Origin: Aspidiotus rigidus | Lineage: Eukaryota > Arthropoda > Insecta > Hemiptera > Diaspididae | Reading direction: 5' to 3' | Length of the DNA stretch: 64,000 nt | Assembly (NCBI GenBank): GCA_035079385.1 | Contig: JAVHKY010000046.1 | Coordinates: 2,232,001 to 2,296,000, forward strand | Shown here: positions 1 through 10,900 of the stretch, piece by piece | How the letters are laid out: each line of letters begins with the position of its first letter | How positions within the stretch are numbered: the first letter of the stretch is position 1 | Position numbers and translations under genes: made by a program | The notes under the pieces: generated by a model | Told to the model about the DNA's origin: nothing | Seen by the model: the letters and a program-made list of their open reading frames with translations, nothing else | The model's database searches: none

Positions 1-40
1 GCGATACCGCAGGGATGTTGACTAAATGAATATTATAATG
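1..40 (+). pseudogene. Possible C-terminal RNase H scrap of another copia element
   Basis: One frame from base 3 reads DTAGMLTK and then stops. This resembles the short ADxxTK motif near the C-terminus of copia RNase H domains. The match is eight residues at the window edge, so it may be chance. If real, a second copia copy ends just upstream of the one at 1.24 kb. Confidence 0.2.
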
Positions 41-1235
41 AAGATTTTAATCAGGATTATATTATTCAACCAAAAAAGTTGAATTGAAAGTTATAATGAA
101 AAACAATGGCGTTAAACAAAGTTAAACAAGGAATTCACAGATCCTCTTCTATGGGATGGATTGATTTCAATATTGAGAATTGAATTCAAAATTAAAGTCC
201 CAAAAAAACGGGTTGGATTTGATAAACTTTCTAAAATTGAGCTAACTAAAGCTGGAGGGAATCGGAAAAATTGGAAAAATTAGGACTTTTAAGCTGTGTA
301 TGATGGACGGGGGTTAGGAAAAATGTTTTCTATCAAATGAGTCAGATATAAAACAATTGAAACATTATGGGAATTGAGCTATGTATGACAGGAGAGGATC
401 TTGGAAAACATTGAACCACCAGATGAGTTGAAATTGAAAAAATTTTGTACATCGAGCTATACAATTATGACAAGAGGGTTGACTTGGATTATAAACTGGA
501 GAAGGACTTGACTTCATCACAATCTGACAGAAGAATACTTACAGAATAGTGAATTACAAAAATACGGACTCGACGTCAAAAATAACTGTTAGCTGGAGGT
601 GAGTGGACCCGAAAGAATATATTAAGGACCTTGAGAAGAAAAAGTGAAAGCGAAATGAGAAAATGAATCAACTAATCTTAGAATCAAAACCTTTTTCTTC
701 TACCTATTCATTTGCAAATTGCAGGAAGACGACACGTAGAATCAATTATTACGGTACGGATAATTAGAGGAGATAGATGTAGAAGACTGAAAAAGATGGA
801 GAGTTTGCACAAAAATTTTGAATACAGGTCCAGAGAAAAGTTATCTACAGAATTTCTGTTATTTTTTATTATTTTTTTTTCCATTATTTTCCAGAATAGG
901 AATTTCTACATTATTTACCGAGGTTATTAAAAATTATTCCTGTATTCACATGTTCTCCATAAAAAATTTGTTTTGTCTTATGTCAATTATTCATTGACAA
1001 TTCCTTACTTCTTCTGTTTTGTTATGAGTGATAGGCAATATGAAGAAATATTTGAAAATTTAGATGACACAAGTATCAAAAAATAAAAAAAATACATTTT
1101 TTAATTCCAAAAAATAAGGAGAAATGAAATGTCTAAAATATTAAATTAATAGGTGACAACGTAAGAGGCGCGCCAAAGGCGCGCCGTCTTGCTAGTGATA
1201 AAGACTATATTAATGCTTCAAAAGGGTAGGAGTGT
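41..1235. other. AT-rich non-coding stretch upstream of copia remnant
   Basis: No exon or retroelement domain could be supported here, and open frames are short. A GC-rich near-palindrome, GGCGCGCC-AAA-GGCGCGCC, lies at about 1,167-1,185, immediately before the recognisable copia protease region, and stands out from its surroundings. No 5' LTR matching the 3' LTR at 4,467 was found, so the copia copy appears 5'-truncated or rearranged here. Confidence 0.5.
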
Positions 1236-4200
1236 TTGTGGTTGTCTAGTCCTCCACTCGGTGACGTTCAGTGTGGTGATAATAAAAGAAATGATTCTGG
1301 AGTAAGGTTTTACATTGATTGGTGCGCCTCATCTCACTGTATTAATTCTGATAATTTTTCCTATGAAAGCATAGCATTAAAAAATCCGATGGAGGTTCAG
1401 ACTTTTAAAAAGGAGATAGTTGCCTCTGCGACTAAATTGGGAAAAATTGCCTGCTCTAATCTAAGTAATGATGTTGACTTTAGACTTGATAATGTGTTAT
1501 ATTCGGATGAATTTCCTGCTAATTTGCTGTCAGTTAAGGGCTTAGCTCGAATGGGCATTGAAACTCGCTTTGATGTAAAAATGAATGTTATTTGTGTCCG
1601 CGTATCTGATTCCAAAGTTGTTCTAAGAGGTGAAGCTGTTGGACCATCCTTGTATCGAACAAGTTTAATTATTAAAGATCATACCCCTAATAATGAAAAT
1701 GTTTTCTCTGTCGATTTTAAAGACAAACTGTGGCATTATTGGCTCAGCCATGTTAATTATAATACCCTCAAGAAGATGAGTGATCAAAATTTAATTGGTA
1801 AAGTAACAACTTCTCATTTTTGTGAGCCATGCGTTAAAGGTAAATTGTGTAAGCTACCTCATAAAACTCAAGAAAATTTTACCACCTTTCCTCTCTAAGT
1901 AGTTCATACCGATTTAATTGATGCCGAAGGTTCCATGGGCACTGTCTCATACAATAATAAACGTTATATTTTGACTTTTATTGATCAATTTACTGCTTTT
2001 GCGACTATTTACCTTTTAGAGAGGAAAAGTGAAGTTTATAGTAAATTTAGAGAATATGAAGCAATGGTAAAGAATCGTTTTAATCGTTCTATTGTAGAGA
2101 TAAGGTCTGATCGAGGTACAGAATATTTAAATTTTGATTTCAAAAACTATTGTCGTAATAATGGCATTATTTTAGGTCCAACAGTTGCCGAATGTAAACA
2201 GTCTAATGGTCGGGCGGAATGATACAATCGTACTTTAATTGAATGTACTCCTACTTTACTCATGCATAGTGGTTTAGAGAGAAAGTTTTGGTCTGAGTAT
2301 GGAAAGGATGTTGATGACAGTAAATTTTTTGTCTGTGGCTGTAAAGCTTATCGCTTAATTTATAAGAATAAAAGAAAAGATAAATTTGTATCAAAGGCTG
2401 AACCCCTAATTCATGTTGGATATAGTCCAGAAGGTTTTCGTTTATTAAATTTGAAGAAGTCGGAAATAATTGTTGCACGCGATGTATGTTTTCACGAAGA
2501 CTCTGTTCTAAGTAATATTAAAAATAACCCTGATTTTGCGAACATTGAAAATATTGTCATTAAAGATGACGTTCCTGGCAAGGAGAACATTAACGTAGAT
2601 AACATAGAGAATATTATAATTGAAGATGACGTTCCTAGTGAGGAGAATCTTAACGTAAATAATGGCGCAGATAATGATGATGTTTTTCCTGAAGATAATT
2701 TTTTTGCTTATTTCTTATGCCAAGATAATTTTCCTTCGATCTATCGGGAAGCAAAATTGAGTCGTGATTGGCCGAAGTGGCAAGAAGCCATTAATGAAGA
2801 ATTAAACGCCCTTAAAGTAAATAATACTTGGACCGAGGTTGATGAAAAACGGGGCAGTAACGTAATTTCAAGTAAATGGGTATTTAAAATTAAAGATAAC
2901 GATAACAATAAAGTTTATAAAGCCAGATTGGTGGCTAGGGGATTTGAAATAAAAGACAACCTCGATTTTTCTGAAGTTTATGCTCCTGTAGCTAAATTAA
3001 GTACACTACGTTTATTCATCAGTGTTTCTCTTTTTTATAATTTTGAAATCATTCAGCTTGATGTGAAAAATGCCTTCTTGAACGGCGATCTAAAGGAAAT
3101 CGTTTTTATGAAAGTACCTGAGGGACTCAAATGTTATTCCAGTAACGTAATTTTACGCCTAAATAAGGCTCTCTATGGATTAAGACAAGCTCCGTTGGCA
3201 TGGAACCGAAAATTTGATAATTTTATGGTAAAACTAGGTTTCAATAATTCTAAATATGACGAATGTTTGTATACAAGAAAAGTAGGTGATGTTGTAATTT
3301 ATGTTCTGATTTATGTGGATGATATTCTCGTTTTGTCCAATTCACGTTCTGAAATGTTGAAACTGAAACACACTTTTATGGAATCTTTTCGTATGAAAGA
3401 TTTAGGGAAGGTAAAGTCGTCTCTCGGCATCGATTTTCTATTCTAAAATAATGAAATTTTAATGAATCAACGTAAATTAATCTTAAAAGTGGCCGAGAAA
3501 TTTAACTATTGGATTGTAAAAGCGTTTCGACGCCTATCGAAGAGAAATTAACGCTTGAACCTAGTAATGAACCTTCTAAAAATAATAATTATAAAAGATT
3601 ACTCGGATGTCTTATGTACATCATGATGGGTACTCGCCCAGATATATGTTTTGCTGTTTCCTTTTTCTCTCAGTTCCAAAATTCGGCAGATGAAACGCAT
3701 TTTAATTACTTGCTTAGAGTTCTGAAATATTTAAAGTGCACTGCCGACTTATCCTTGTGCTATAAAAGATCTAATGATTTATTTAAATGTTATGTAGACG
3801 CAGATTGGGCTAATTGTATTAATTCTCGTCGTTCGATAACTGGCTATTGTATCTTTGTTTATGGTAACTTAATTTCTTGGAAATCAAAGAAACAGTCTCT
3901 TGTACGGCTGAGTTCATCAGATAGTGAAATTGTCGCTGCTTCAGAGGCAGCAATTGAAACTGTTAACTGTAAAAATATTCTAAACTCTTTGTTAATTAGT
4001 ACGGACGTTACTTTTCAGATTTTTGAGGACAATATGAATTGTATTTCGTTTGTTAACGGTAATCGTCGAAAAAGTATACACCTAGACGTGAAATATTATT
4101 ATGTTAGAGATCTTGCTAGTAATGAGACAATAAATATCAGTCATGTTAATTCTGAACATCAAATTGCTGATGTGTTTACCAAAGGACTAGGAAAAACTAA

Positions 4201-4237
4201 ATTCCAGTTCTTCCGATCGAAACTGATGTTACTCTAA
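1236..4237 (+). pseudogene. Degenerate Ty1/copia pol (protease-integrase-RT-RNase H)
   Basis: This is the pol region of an old copia retrotransposon. In order it shows a protease-like DxCASSH segment near 1,317, an integrase zinc-binding region (H-H-C-C, with CEPC at about 1,830), the integrase core with TDLI, SDRGTEY (DRG instead of the usual DNG) and the NGRAE glutamate, the reverse transcriptase with KWVFKIK, NAFLNG and an intact YVDD at about 3,312, and RNase H with VDADWA near 3,796 and DVFTKGL near 4,170. It is broken by in-frame stops at 1,896 (taa), 2,220 (tga) and 3,444 (taa) and by a frameshift between 3,447 and 3,509. Gag and the 5' LTR are not visible. It is non-functional. The family assignment is secure from motif order (integrase before RT). 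Confidence 0.92.
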
Positions 4238-4457
4238 TCCTGTATTGTGATAATCTTAATTAATTCTAATTCCTAATTGATCTAAGACGTATGATGTTTG
4301 TCATTCATGATTTTGCCTCCTAATCTGTTCGTGTAATAATGTCTTGATTAATTTAATTTTTTTTTAATGTATATGCGGAATGAAACGTTTAATCCTGATT
4401 GTAATCCTGAAATGAGTGTATCTCTGTAATCCTAATCTCCTGTGCGATTGCTGGTTT

Positions 4458-4466
4458 GAGGGGGAA
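4458..4466 (+). other. Polypurine tract of copia remnant
   Basis: GAGGGGGAA directly abuts the TGTTGG start of the 3' LTR. This is the usual site for plus-strand priming in LTR retrotransposons and fixes the LTR boundary. Confidence 0.75.
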
Positions 4467-4717
4467 TGTTGGTTTTTCTCTGTCTTTGTTACTGGCAAAC
4501 CTGCAATCGAGGGCAACCCTGATTCTAGTCACTCTCCGTTTTTTGTACAGTTCGGTTTTTTCCCTCCTTCTCGTTTTTCTTACTTAAGTTAGTTCGTAAT
4601 TTCTGTTCATTGCCGATGTGTCGCTGTACACGTAATGTAATAAAGAGTTGGTTACCAGACCTCTGTTCGCTATTTTTTCGCTCTTCTAATTGCTCGAGAA
4701 ATACTAATTATTCAACA
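4467..4717 (+). repeat. 3' LTR of the copia remnant
   Basis: This is a 251-bp segment that begins TGTTGG just after the polypurine tract and ends TTCAACA, so the TGTTG/CAACA termini are canonical copia ends. It contains an AATAAA at about 4,639 that could serve polyadenylation. No partner LTR is present upstream in the window, so age cannot be estimated from LTR divergence. Confidence 0.75.
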
Positions 4718-5361
4718 CCATCAAACCAGTGGGGTGAGAGGAATGATGAAAACCGGCGTCACATTGACGAACGCGTACTGCGTGCGTTTTTATTGTTCAT
4801 TGTTTACCTTTCAGTTTTCTTTATCGTCTCGCACGTTTGAATGATAAATGAATTCGAATGAAAAGAAAAATATTGCATTTAGAAGAATTTTTGCGGTACC
4901 GAATTTGGTGGCCGCATATTTTTTTGCATGTGCGTATGCTTCTCCAGCGCAACGGTTTGAACACAGCTTCAGTTGCGTCATCCGTGCACCGTTATAATTT
5001 GTAATCTTAGGTTGAACAGACTATAGTTGCTTATTCAAGAGTACTTTCGGGTCCCCTATTATGAGTTCCAATAATACGTTAACTCTCTAATCCGATCAGC
5101 GAGTTGACGTATGTTTTCTCGTGACAGGTCACAAATCATGATAAACTGTTATCAGTCTACAGAATAGGAGACTGTGAAAATAATGAAAACATACTAGACT
5201 AAGTGCCAAAGAAAAATGCAAGATACAACACTATTGAGAAATGCAAAATTACTTCACTAATCACACAAATTCCTCATGTGAATAGCAAGATAATATGGAG
5301 ACAAATGATGACGTAACGACTAAATATGGCGGTCCATGTCCTCACTTGTATTTATAGGGCT
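4718..5361. other. Non-coding stretch with fragmentary MITE ends
   Basis: No exon is seen. A GAACAGACTATAG word at about 5,012-5,028 matches the terminal inverted repeat of the neighbouring 5.36 kb MITE, so a decayed relative is likely here. Confidence 0.4.
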
Positions 5362-5552
5362 CTATAGTCTGTTCCACGTAAGAATAGAATTTTTCAACTC
5401 ACACTGGCTAGCTGCCGCGACAACGCATGGACGACGGACCAATCACGTACAAGTTGCGTTTCGCTTCCAGTATATGTCCCTACCGTTTCCTCTCCCCGGA
5501 GCTCACCGCTATGGTCACGAAAAATTCTATTCTTACGTGGAACAGACTATAG
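5362..5552. mobile_element. MITE, family A (TIR CTATAGTCTGTTCCACG)
   Basis: Arms at 5,362-5,395 and 5,519-5,552 are perfect 34-bp inverted repeats around a 123-bp centre. The ends read CTATAG on both sides, consistent with TA-targeting Tc1/mariner-like MITEs, although the duplication cannot be separated from the palindromic end. A second, more diverged member lies at 18,438-18,576. There is no coding capacity. Confidence 0.75.
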
Positions 5553-5724
5553 TTATACCGACGATACCAACTTGGATGTTCGCATCCGCAATTTTGTGTC
5601 CAAAAATGATTCTTTCTCATACAAGCCCATGTTAAATTTATGTTTTTCAGTGAAGGATAACTTGATATTGGATCGATGGTATTTTTTTTTGAAATTACCT
5701 CCATTAAAAAGGAAATTTTATGGA

Positions 5725-5950
5725 AAATGAATAGATTAAATTGTCCTGACGTCACTTATTGCCAACTCCCTTCAAACAATAAACGCAAAGACACTCGAAA
5801 ACCCTTATATGTGATCGATAGTATCGTTTTGTATTCCATTATTGAAACCTCCATGAGAAATACATTGGAACGGTTTGATCATACGTTCAAATTAGAAAAT
5901 CGGTAATAAGTAAGCAATTGCGCGGGGTTGCAAAAAATGGTTTCTTAACA
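5725..5950. repeat. Fragment of MITE family B
   Basis: AATAGATTAAATTGTCCTGACGTCA at about 5,728 and the later string around 5,868-5,925 (GATCATACGTTCAAATT, then AAATCGGTAATAAGTAAGC) match the left part of the complete family B copy at 17,494-17,900. The right arm is missing, so this is a partial copy. Confidence 0.5.
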
Positions 5951-6942
5951 TGTTGAAAATTTATATCTTTTCTTCAGAGTTTAAAATGATTCGCGAAGCT
6001 TGTTGATTCATTTGGTTCTTGTGCTTGAGTCCTATTTTCGCACCCTGACTAATAATGTAGATAAAAAATGATGTAATAGCAAGTCCAGTTGTAGGCGCCC
6101 TTATTTGTACGTAAAGAAGCTGGTCTGTAAGCACGTTTTAGCGATGCTCATTTGACTAAAAATGGTGCGGTGAGAATGTTCCGTTAGGTCAAAAGCAAAA
6201 GCGTGGTCAGCCGGATTGGCCAAACGGGCGCTCCGTGCGTGTACAGGTCTAAATAAATTCGAAGTTGACGGCAAAAAAGTTGCTGTAGATGGCAATGTAT
6301 GGACGCTTGGCCCAAGATAGTGATCATGACAAATGGGTAAATGAAGACACGTCGACTCTTCCTACACAGAAAATTAGAAACAAATTATATTTGTTAACAT
6401 TTTGGACAAACTAGTGCCCTTCATGAGACCGAACAGGTAAAAAATATTTCCTAATTTGAATGACAATATGTACAGGCCTATTATGACTAGCCTAAAAAAA
6501 TTCGACCTTGAGCCTTTGTTATACTAGGCTTGATATACAGTACATATACTAAACCAGCCTGAAACACCTTCTATCATATATAGCTTGGAGGATGAAATTT
6601 TTCCCAAGTCCTACTACTATCATACGTAACCCGGAGGTAAAAATTTTTCCAAGGCCCACGTTTTGCCTCCCGGCACCCGTTATTTTTCTTCAAAATACCC
6701 TCCGATAAAACAGGTTTCCTGTTAAGAAGAATGTTATTGTCAATTATGATCCTGTATTGGTGTTTTGAAGACATTTATAGGTACCGGTACTTACTATAAA
6801 TTGTAATAGGTAGAAACTTTGGAGCATACTCCGCCGCGTCAACTCAAAAATTTTCATTTTCCGAGAGTAGGTACTTGTATCAAAATTAATTTTGGATGTT
6901 ATTTGATCGGAATAAATACTTTTTTGGTCAATTTTCGTATCT
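5951..6942. other. Non-coding stretch, nothing recognised
   Basis: I see no exon with matching splice signals. Around 6,585-6,660 a segment (tagctt, tttttcccaagtcc and CCGGCACCCG) recurs in diverged form near 42,660-42,760, so part of it is repeat-derived. Confidence 0.4.
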
Positions 6943-6950
6943 GTTTTTGA

Positions 6951-7367
6951 TAGGGTTTGCAACCAAATAACGGTTAACGGTTATCGGTCAAAATGGCTTG
7001 AAAATTCGAAACGGTCATGGATATCGGTCATGAGAAAAATTTTCAAACGGTTATAAGTGTTATAACGGTCATGACCATGATTTGGTCATAACGGTCAAAA
7101 TGAAAAAAACATTTTTTTGGGAGAAAAAAAAAATTTTAAAAAATGTTTTCAGGGGGAGGAACATGTTTTTTTCGGGAAAGAACATGTTTTTCAACAAAAA
7201 ACCATTGAAAAGAAAATGGTCAGTTATAACTGTTATGACCGTTATGGGAAACGGTTATCGGTCAACAAACTTTATAAAATGAACCGGTGTTATTGGTCAA
7301 ACGGTTAACAAACTTTTTTTTGTTTCGGTGGTATAACAATTATACAACTGTTATTATGCAAACCCTA
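6951..7367. mobile_element. Non-autonomous hAT MITE with 8-bp target duplication
   Basis: The element is 417 bp. Its ends are an 11-bp terminal inverted repeat, TAGGGTTTGCA (6,951-6,961) and TGCAAACCCTA (7,357-7,367). It is flanked by identical 8-bp direct repeats GTTTTTGA (6,943-6,950 and 7,368-7,375), the hAT superfamily signature. The interior is dominated by the word AACGGTCAT/AACGGTTAT and its complement, which resembles hAT subterminal transposase-binding repeats. No transposase is encoded, so mobilisation would need an enzyme supplied in trans. Confidence 0.88.
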
Positions 7368-7504
7368 GTTTTTGAATTCAAAGTGCTTAGAATTGAAGAA
7401 GAAACAGTACACAAACTAAGCTCCAAGATCAATATAGTCATGAGTAATATTAATATTTGTAACATCAGATAAGAACAAAAATGAGAACAACAACATGTCA
7501 TAAT

Positions 7505-7543
7505 GAAAACAATAATAATAATAATAATAATAATAATAATCAC

Positions 7544-7595
<52 letters not shown>

Positions 7596-7617
7596 GTAAT
7601 AATAGTAATAATAATAC
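7505..7617. repeat. (AAT)n microsatellite
   Basis: About 110 bp of nearly pure AAT triplets with a few CAC and AGT interruptions. It lies about 110 bp beyond the stop codon of the minus-strand gene, likely in or just after its 3' UTR. The apparent poly-Tyr reading frame on the minus strand is an artefact of this repeat. Confidence 0.95.
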
Positions 7618-7728
7618 GTGATAATGATCAACTTGGTATTATTGGTATTATCCATTTTTATAATTTAAAAATGAAAAAATAAAAAGGAAAGGAAAGAAGG
7701 AAAAGAAAGAACAGAATTTCCACATTAC

Positions 7729-7995
7729 CTATCCTAAATCAGCCAAAATATTATCCAAATCTTCCTGCAGAGTCAAGGCATTTTCTCTTTGGCGGTTAAT
7801 ATCATCTTGTAAACGTTCAATGTTCGCTTTCATCAAATTATTTCCTTTTTTAAGAGATGCCAATCTGTTCTCCTGTCGTTTGGTACGTTCTAGTAATAAT
7901 TTACGTTTTTCTTCTGGAGTTACTGTTGCTGAAACCTCGTTGTCACTTGGTGTTTCCTCTTCGCTTTCTTCACTTTCACTCTCTGTTTCAGTTCC
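7729..7995 (-). CDS. SALS-like gene, exon 10 (terminal)
   Basis: The acceptor TCAATTCAAG precedes GGAACTGAAACAGAG; the stop TAG is at 7,729-7,731. It begins with an acidic ESESEESEEE run and continues as a Lys/Arg/Glu/Leu-rich coiled coil ending ILADLG. It starts in phase 0, matching exon 9. No canonical AATAAA was seen before the AAT microsatellite. Confidence 0.85.
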   Translation of the reverse strand, partial: GTETESESEESEEETPSDNEVSATVTPEEKRKLLLERTKRQENRLASLKKGNNLMKANIERLQDDINRQRENALTLQEDLDNILADLG

Positions 7996-10900
7996 CTTGA
8001 ATTGACACAAAATTACAAGAATTTATTCATATTGAAATACAATCATTAAGATGACCTGGGCCTACATGGAACTTACTTCTTCTTCGTTACTGTTATCTTC
8101 TTCTTCAAGCTCATCCTCTCCATGTTCCTTCATCAACTTAGCCATTTTATCTACCTCTTTCTGTAGGATTTTGTACTTTTTTTTTTCTTCTTTTAATTCA
8201 TTTTGCCGTTTCTTAAGCTGTTCTCGAAGAATTTTACGTTCTTTCAAAGAGACCATCTGTTTTTCTCTAAATGTTTTCAATTTTGTAGTGAGCAATTTCA
8301 GTTCTCGCGCAGTTTGTTTTTCTTGATTTGCTGCCCCCTCATTATCACTTTCTGTAACAAAAAGAAATAAAAATTACCATTTACTTAATAGGCATGTACC
8401 AATAACACGGGTACCTAATTGATAGAATAATTAAAATTTAATAGACGCCTGCCATCAGGAAAATTGAATTAAATCAAAACACCCGTATTTTGGAGTCAAC
8501 ATTTACTCCTTCATCAGGATGAGAAATACACTCTCTGTCAATTTTATTCCTTCAGGACAAATGTTTGAACAATCGTAGACAAATTCTCTCGGGTAAAATG
8601 TTCTTCATTTAAATACAAAAATTAAAACAAAAATTTGTCTAACCATAATATTCAATATCTTATTTGACGGCATCGGAATTGATTACCTACTTAATATTAT
8701 TATCATCATCGCCAGATGCAGGTAGGTATATGACATTTTTTTTCAATTCTTGTATCATTATATTATACTCACTGTCTGCATGAGTTCACTAACCTTCTTC
8801 TGTTTCTGTCTCACTTTCCTCTTCTTCATCATCAGATATTAGGTCAACTGAGCCATTATTTGCAATTGGTATAAATTTTTTTGAAGGCTGCCTCATCAGC
8901 TGATTGACAGAAATACCCTGGGATACTGACTTCAACTGTTGCTCCAATTCTTGATTCTGCAACCATGCACTTTCTAATTTTCGTCTCATATTGTCTAATT
9001 GCTCTGCAGTTGTGTGATATTTATGCTCCATATCTTTTGCAGTGCAATTGGCGTCAGCTACTTCTTCTTTCAAACTGACAATCAGCTAAATAAGAGGGAA
9101 ATATGATTTAAAGCATTTGGAATAATAATTTTACTTAAACTTTGGTAACAATAATATGGAGGGGGAATGGCAAATTCACTTGCATTAGTCAATTCATAAA
9201 AATGTGTGATGAAAATTCAATAAAGTCTATCACCCTGACGTCACGTCAACTGATAACATAGTAAAAATGCAGTACTGCAGCTTTCAGCAAACATGGATTC
9301 CCATAAGAATAGCATTGGTAACATTCGATCATGCATCAGTGTTCCAAAATGAAGAATAAATAAGCAATAAAAAGTTTATATTTGTAACTCGGAAGCTATC
9401 CAGTACTTGAGAATCAACTTTTCATTCCTTATTTACTCTTCATTTTTAAATACTGATGTATGATTGAATGTTACCAATGCTATTCTTATGGGAATCGATA
9501 TATTCACTGGAAGAAATTAGCGTGATATCGTTGTCAAATATCGCATTGCGACGTCATCGGTGATGAACTTTATATGTATGGAAAAATTAGCATTAGAATT
9601 TGAATTAGTATTGTTAGTCAGCAGTGAATTAAATAGGTAATAGGTATAATTATACAGAGCTTGGACAAGAAAAATCTTCAAAATACAAGTAAAATTAATC
9701 ACTCAAGTGTAAGAAAAAAATTTTAAACTCGGCTCCAACTTTTGTATATCTCATTTTTTGATTGATCAATTGAGTAGTGAAGAACTATTAAAAATCATTC
9801 CTGTGTTATTTATATGGGATTTTTAAACACCATCATTTTCAAGTGTCGCTCCTAGCAGAGCCCTTACAGGCAAATTGAATTACAACTGTTATGTGCTCTT
9901 AAAAGTGGAAATTTGCTCCTAACTGCGCACTGCGCAGAAGGTGAGTACAAAGCAGGAGACCATTATTGAGGTATCTGTCAGCACTTACATTGACTATTTG
10001 CCAATAAGGTCGGAGTATACGCTGCTATGCGGAATTGCACTTGAAGGTAAGGAGTGATAATGACTAAATAACGTATTTTCTTTTTGCTCTTGTTCTTTTT
10101 CAAGACCGCCGGGAACAAAATGAGAATGAGATAAAGTAGAAACCACAGTACATTATGGAGGTATTGACACAACACAAAATTTCTGTCGCACAAACTGTTC
10201 CGCTACGTTTGCAGCGATCGTTTGAATACCTTTCACACCCCACCTGTGTCGGAACTTATTGGAGTTACCCTAATAATATTGACAAATTTGTAGAAGATGA
10301 AGAAATTCACCTAAGGAGATGATTTTTTTTTTTTAATAAGTAGAGCATAGTAAGTTGTCTATTTGTACCAGTTTCAGATTTTTAGATTAATACCTTATTC
10401 CTCTACAAATTTTTTAAAATTGACGAATTTACATTACGTAGTATTCATGTAGTTTTCCTGCCTAGTTATACCTCTCAACGCTCCTAGCGTACATTATATC
10501 AACTGACACAACTCATGCGACAATGACAAACACGTCTAATAAACGTTCGCGTCAATACCTCTATAATGTAAGGTGGTTCCTACAGTCACGTGATGTTCTA
10601 TGTTGCTCGTTTGTCGCTGTTGCCCGTTCATCGTAGAAAGGCACTTGAGGCGCAATCTACATAGAAGCGACAATCATTACAAGCAACGAGCAACTCGACG
10701 ACAGTATTGTCACCCGCGTTGCAGTGATTCCGTTCACGTATTGGGCTTTTCCATGTCGGCGCATTGCATACGTATTCTCCTACGTGTTATCGAAATGGTA
10801 GTATTTCTAACATTGCTCTTCTGGGTGTTGCTGGATTGCATACTCATTTTCATTGTGGAGTAGTTTGCCACAAGAGCAATGTTAGAAATACTACCATTTC

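Noticed and set aside
7416..7655. Poly-tyrosine reading frame on the minus strand
   Set aside because: It is the translation of the (AAT)n microsatellite.
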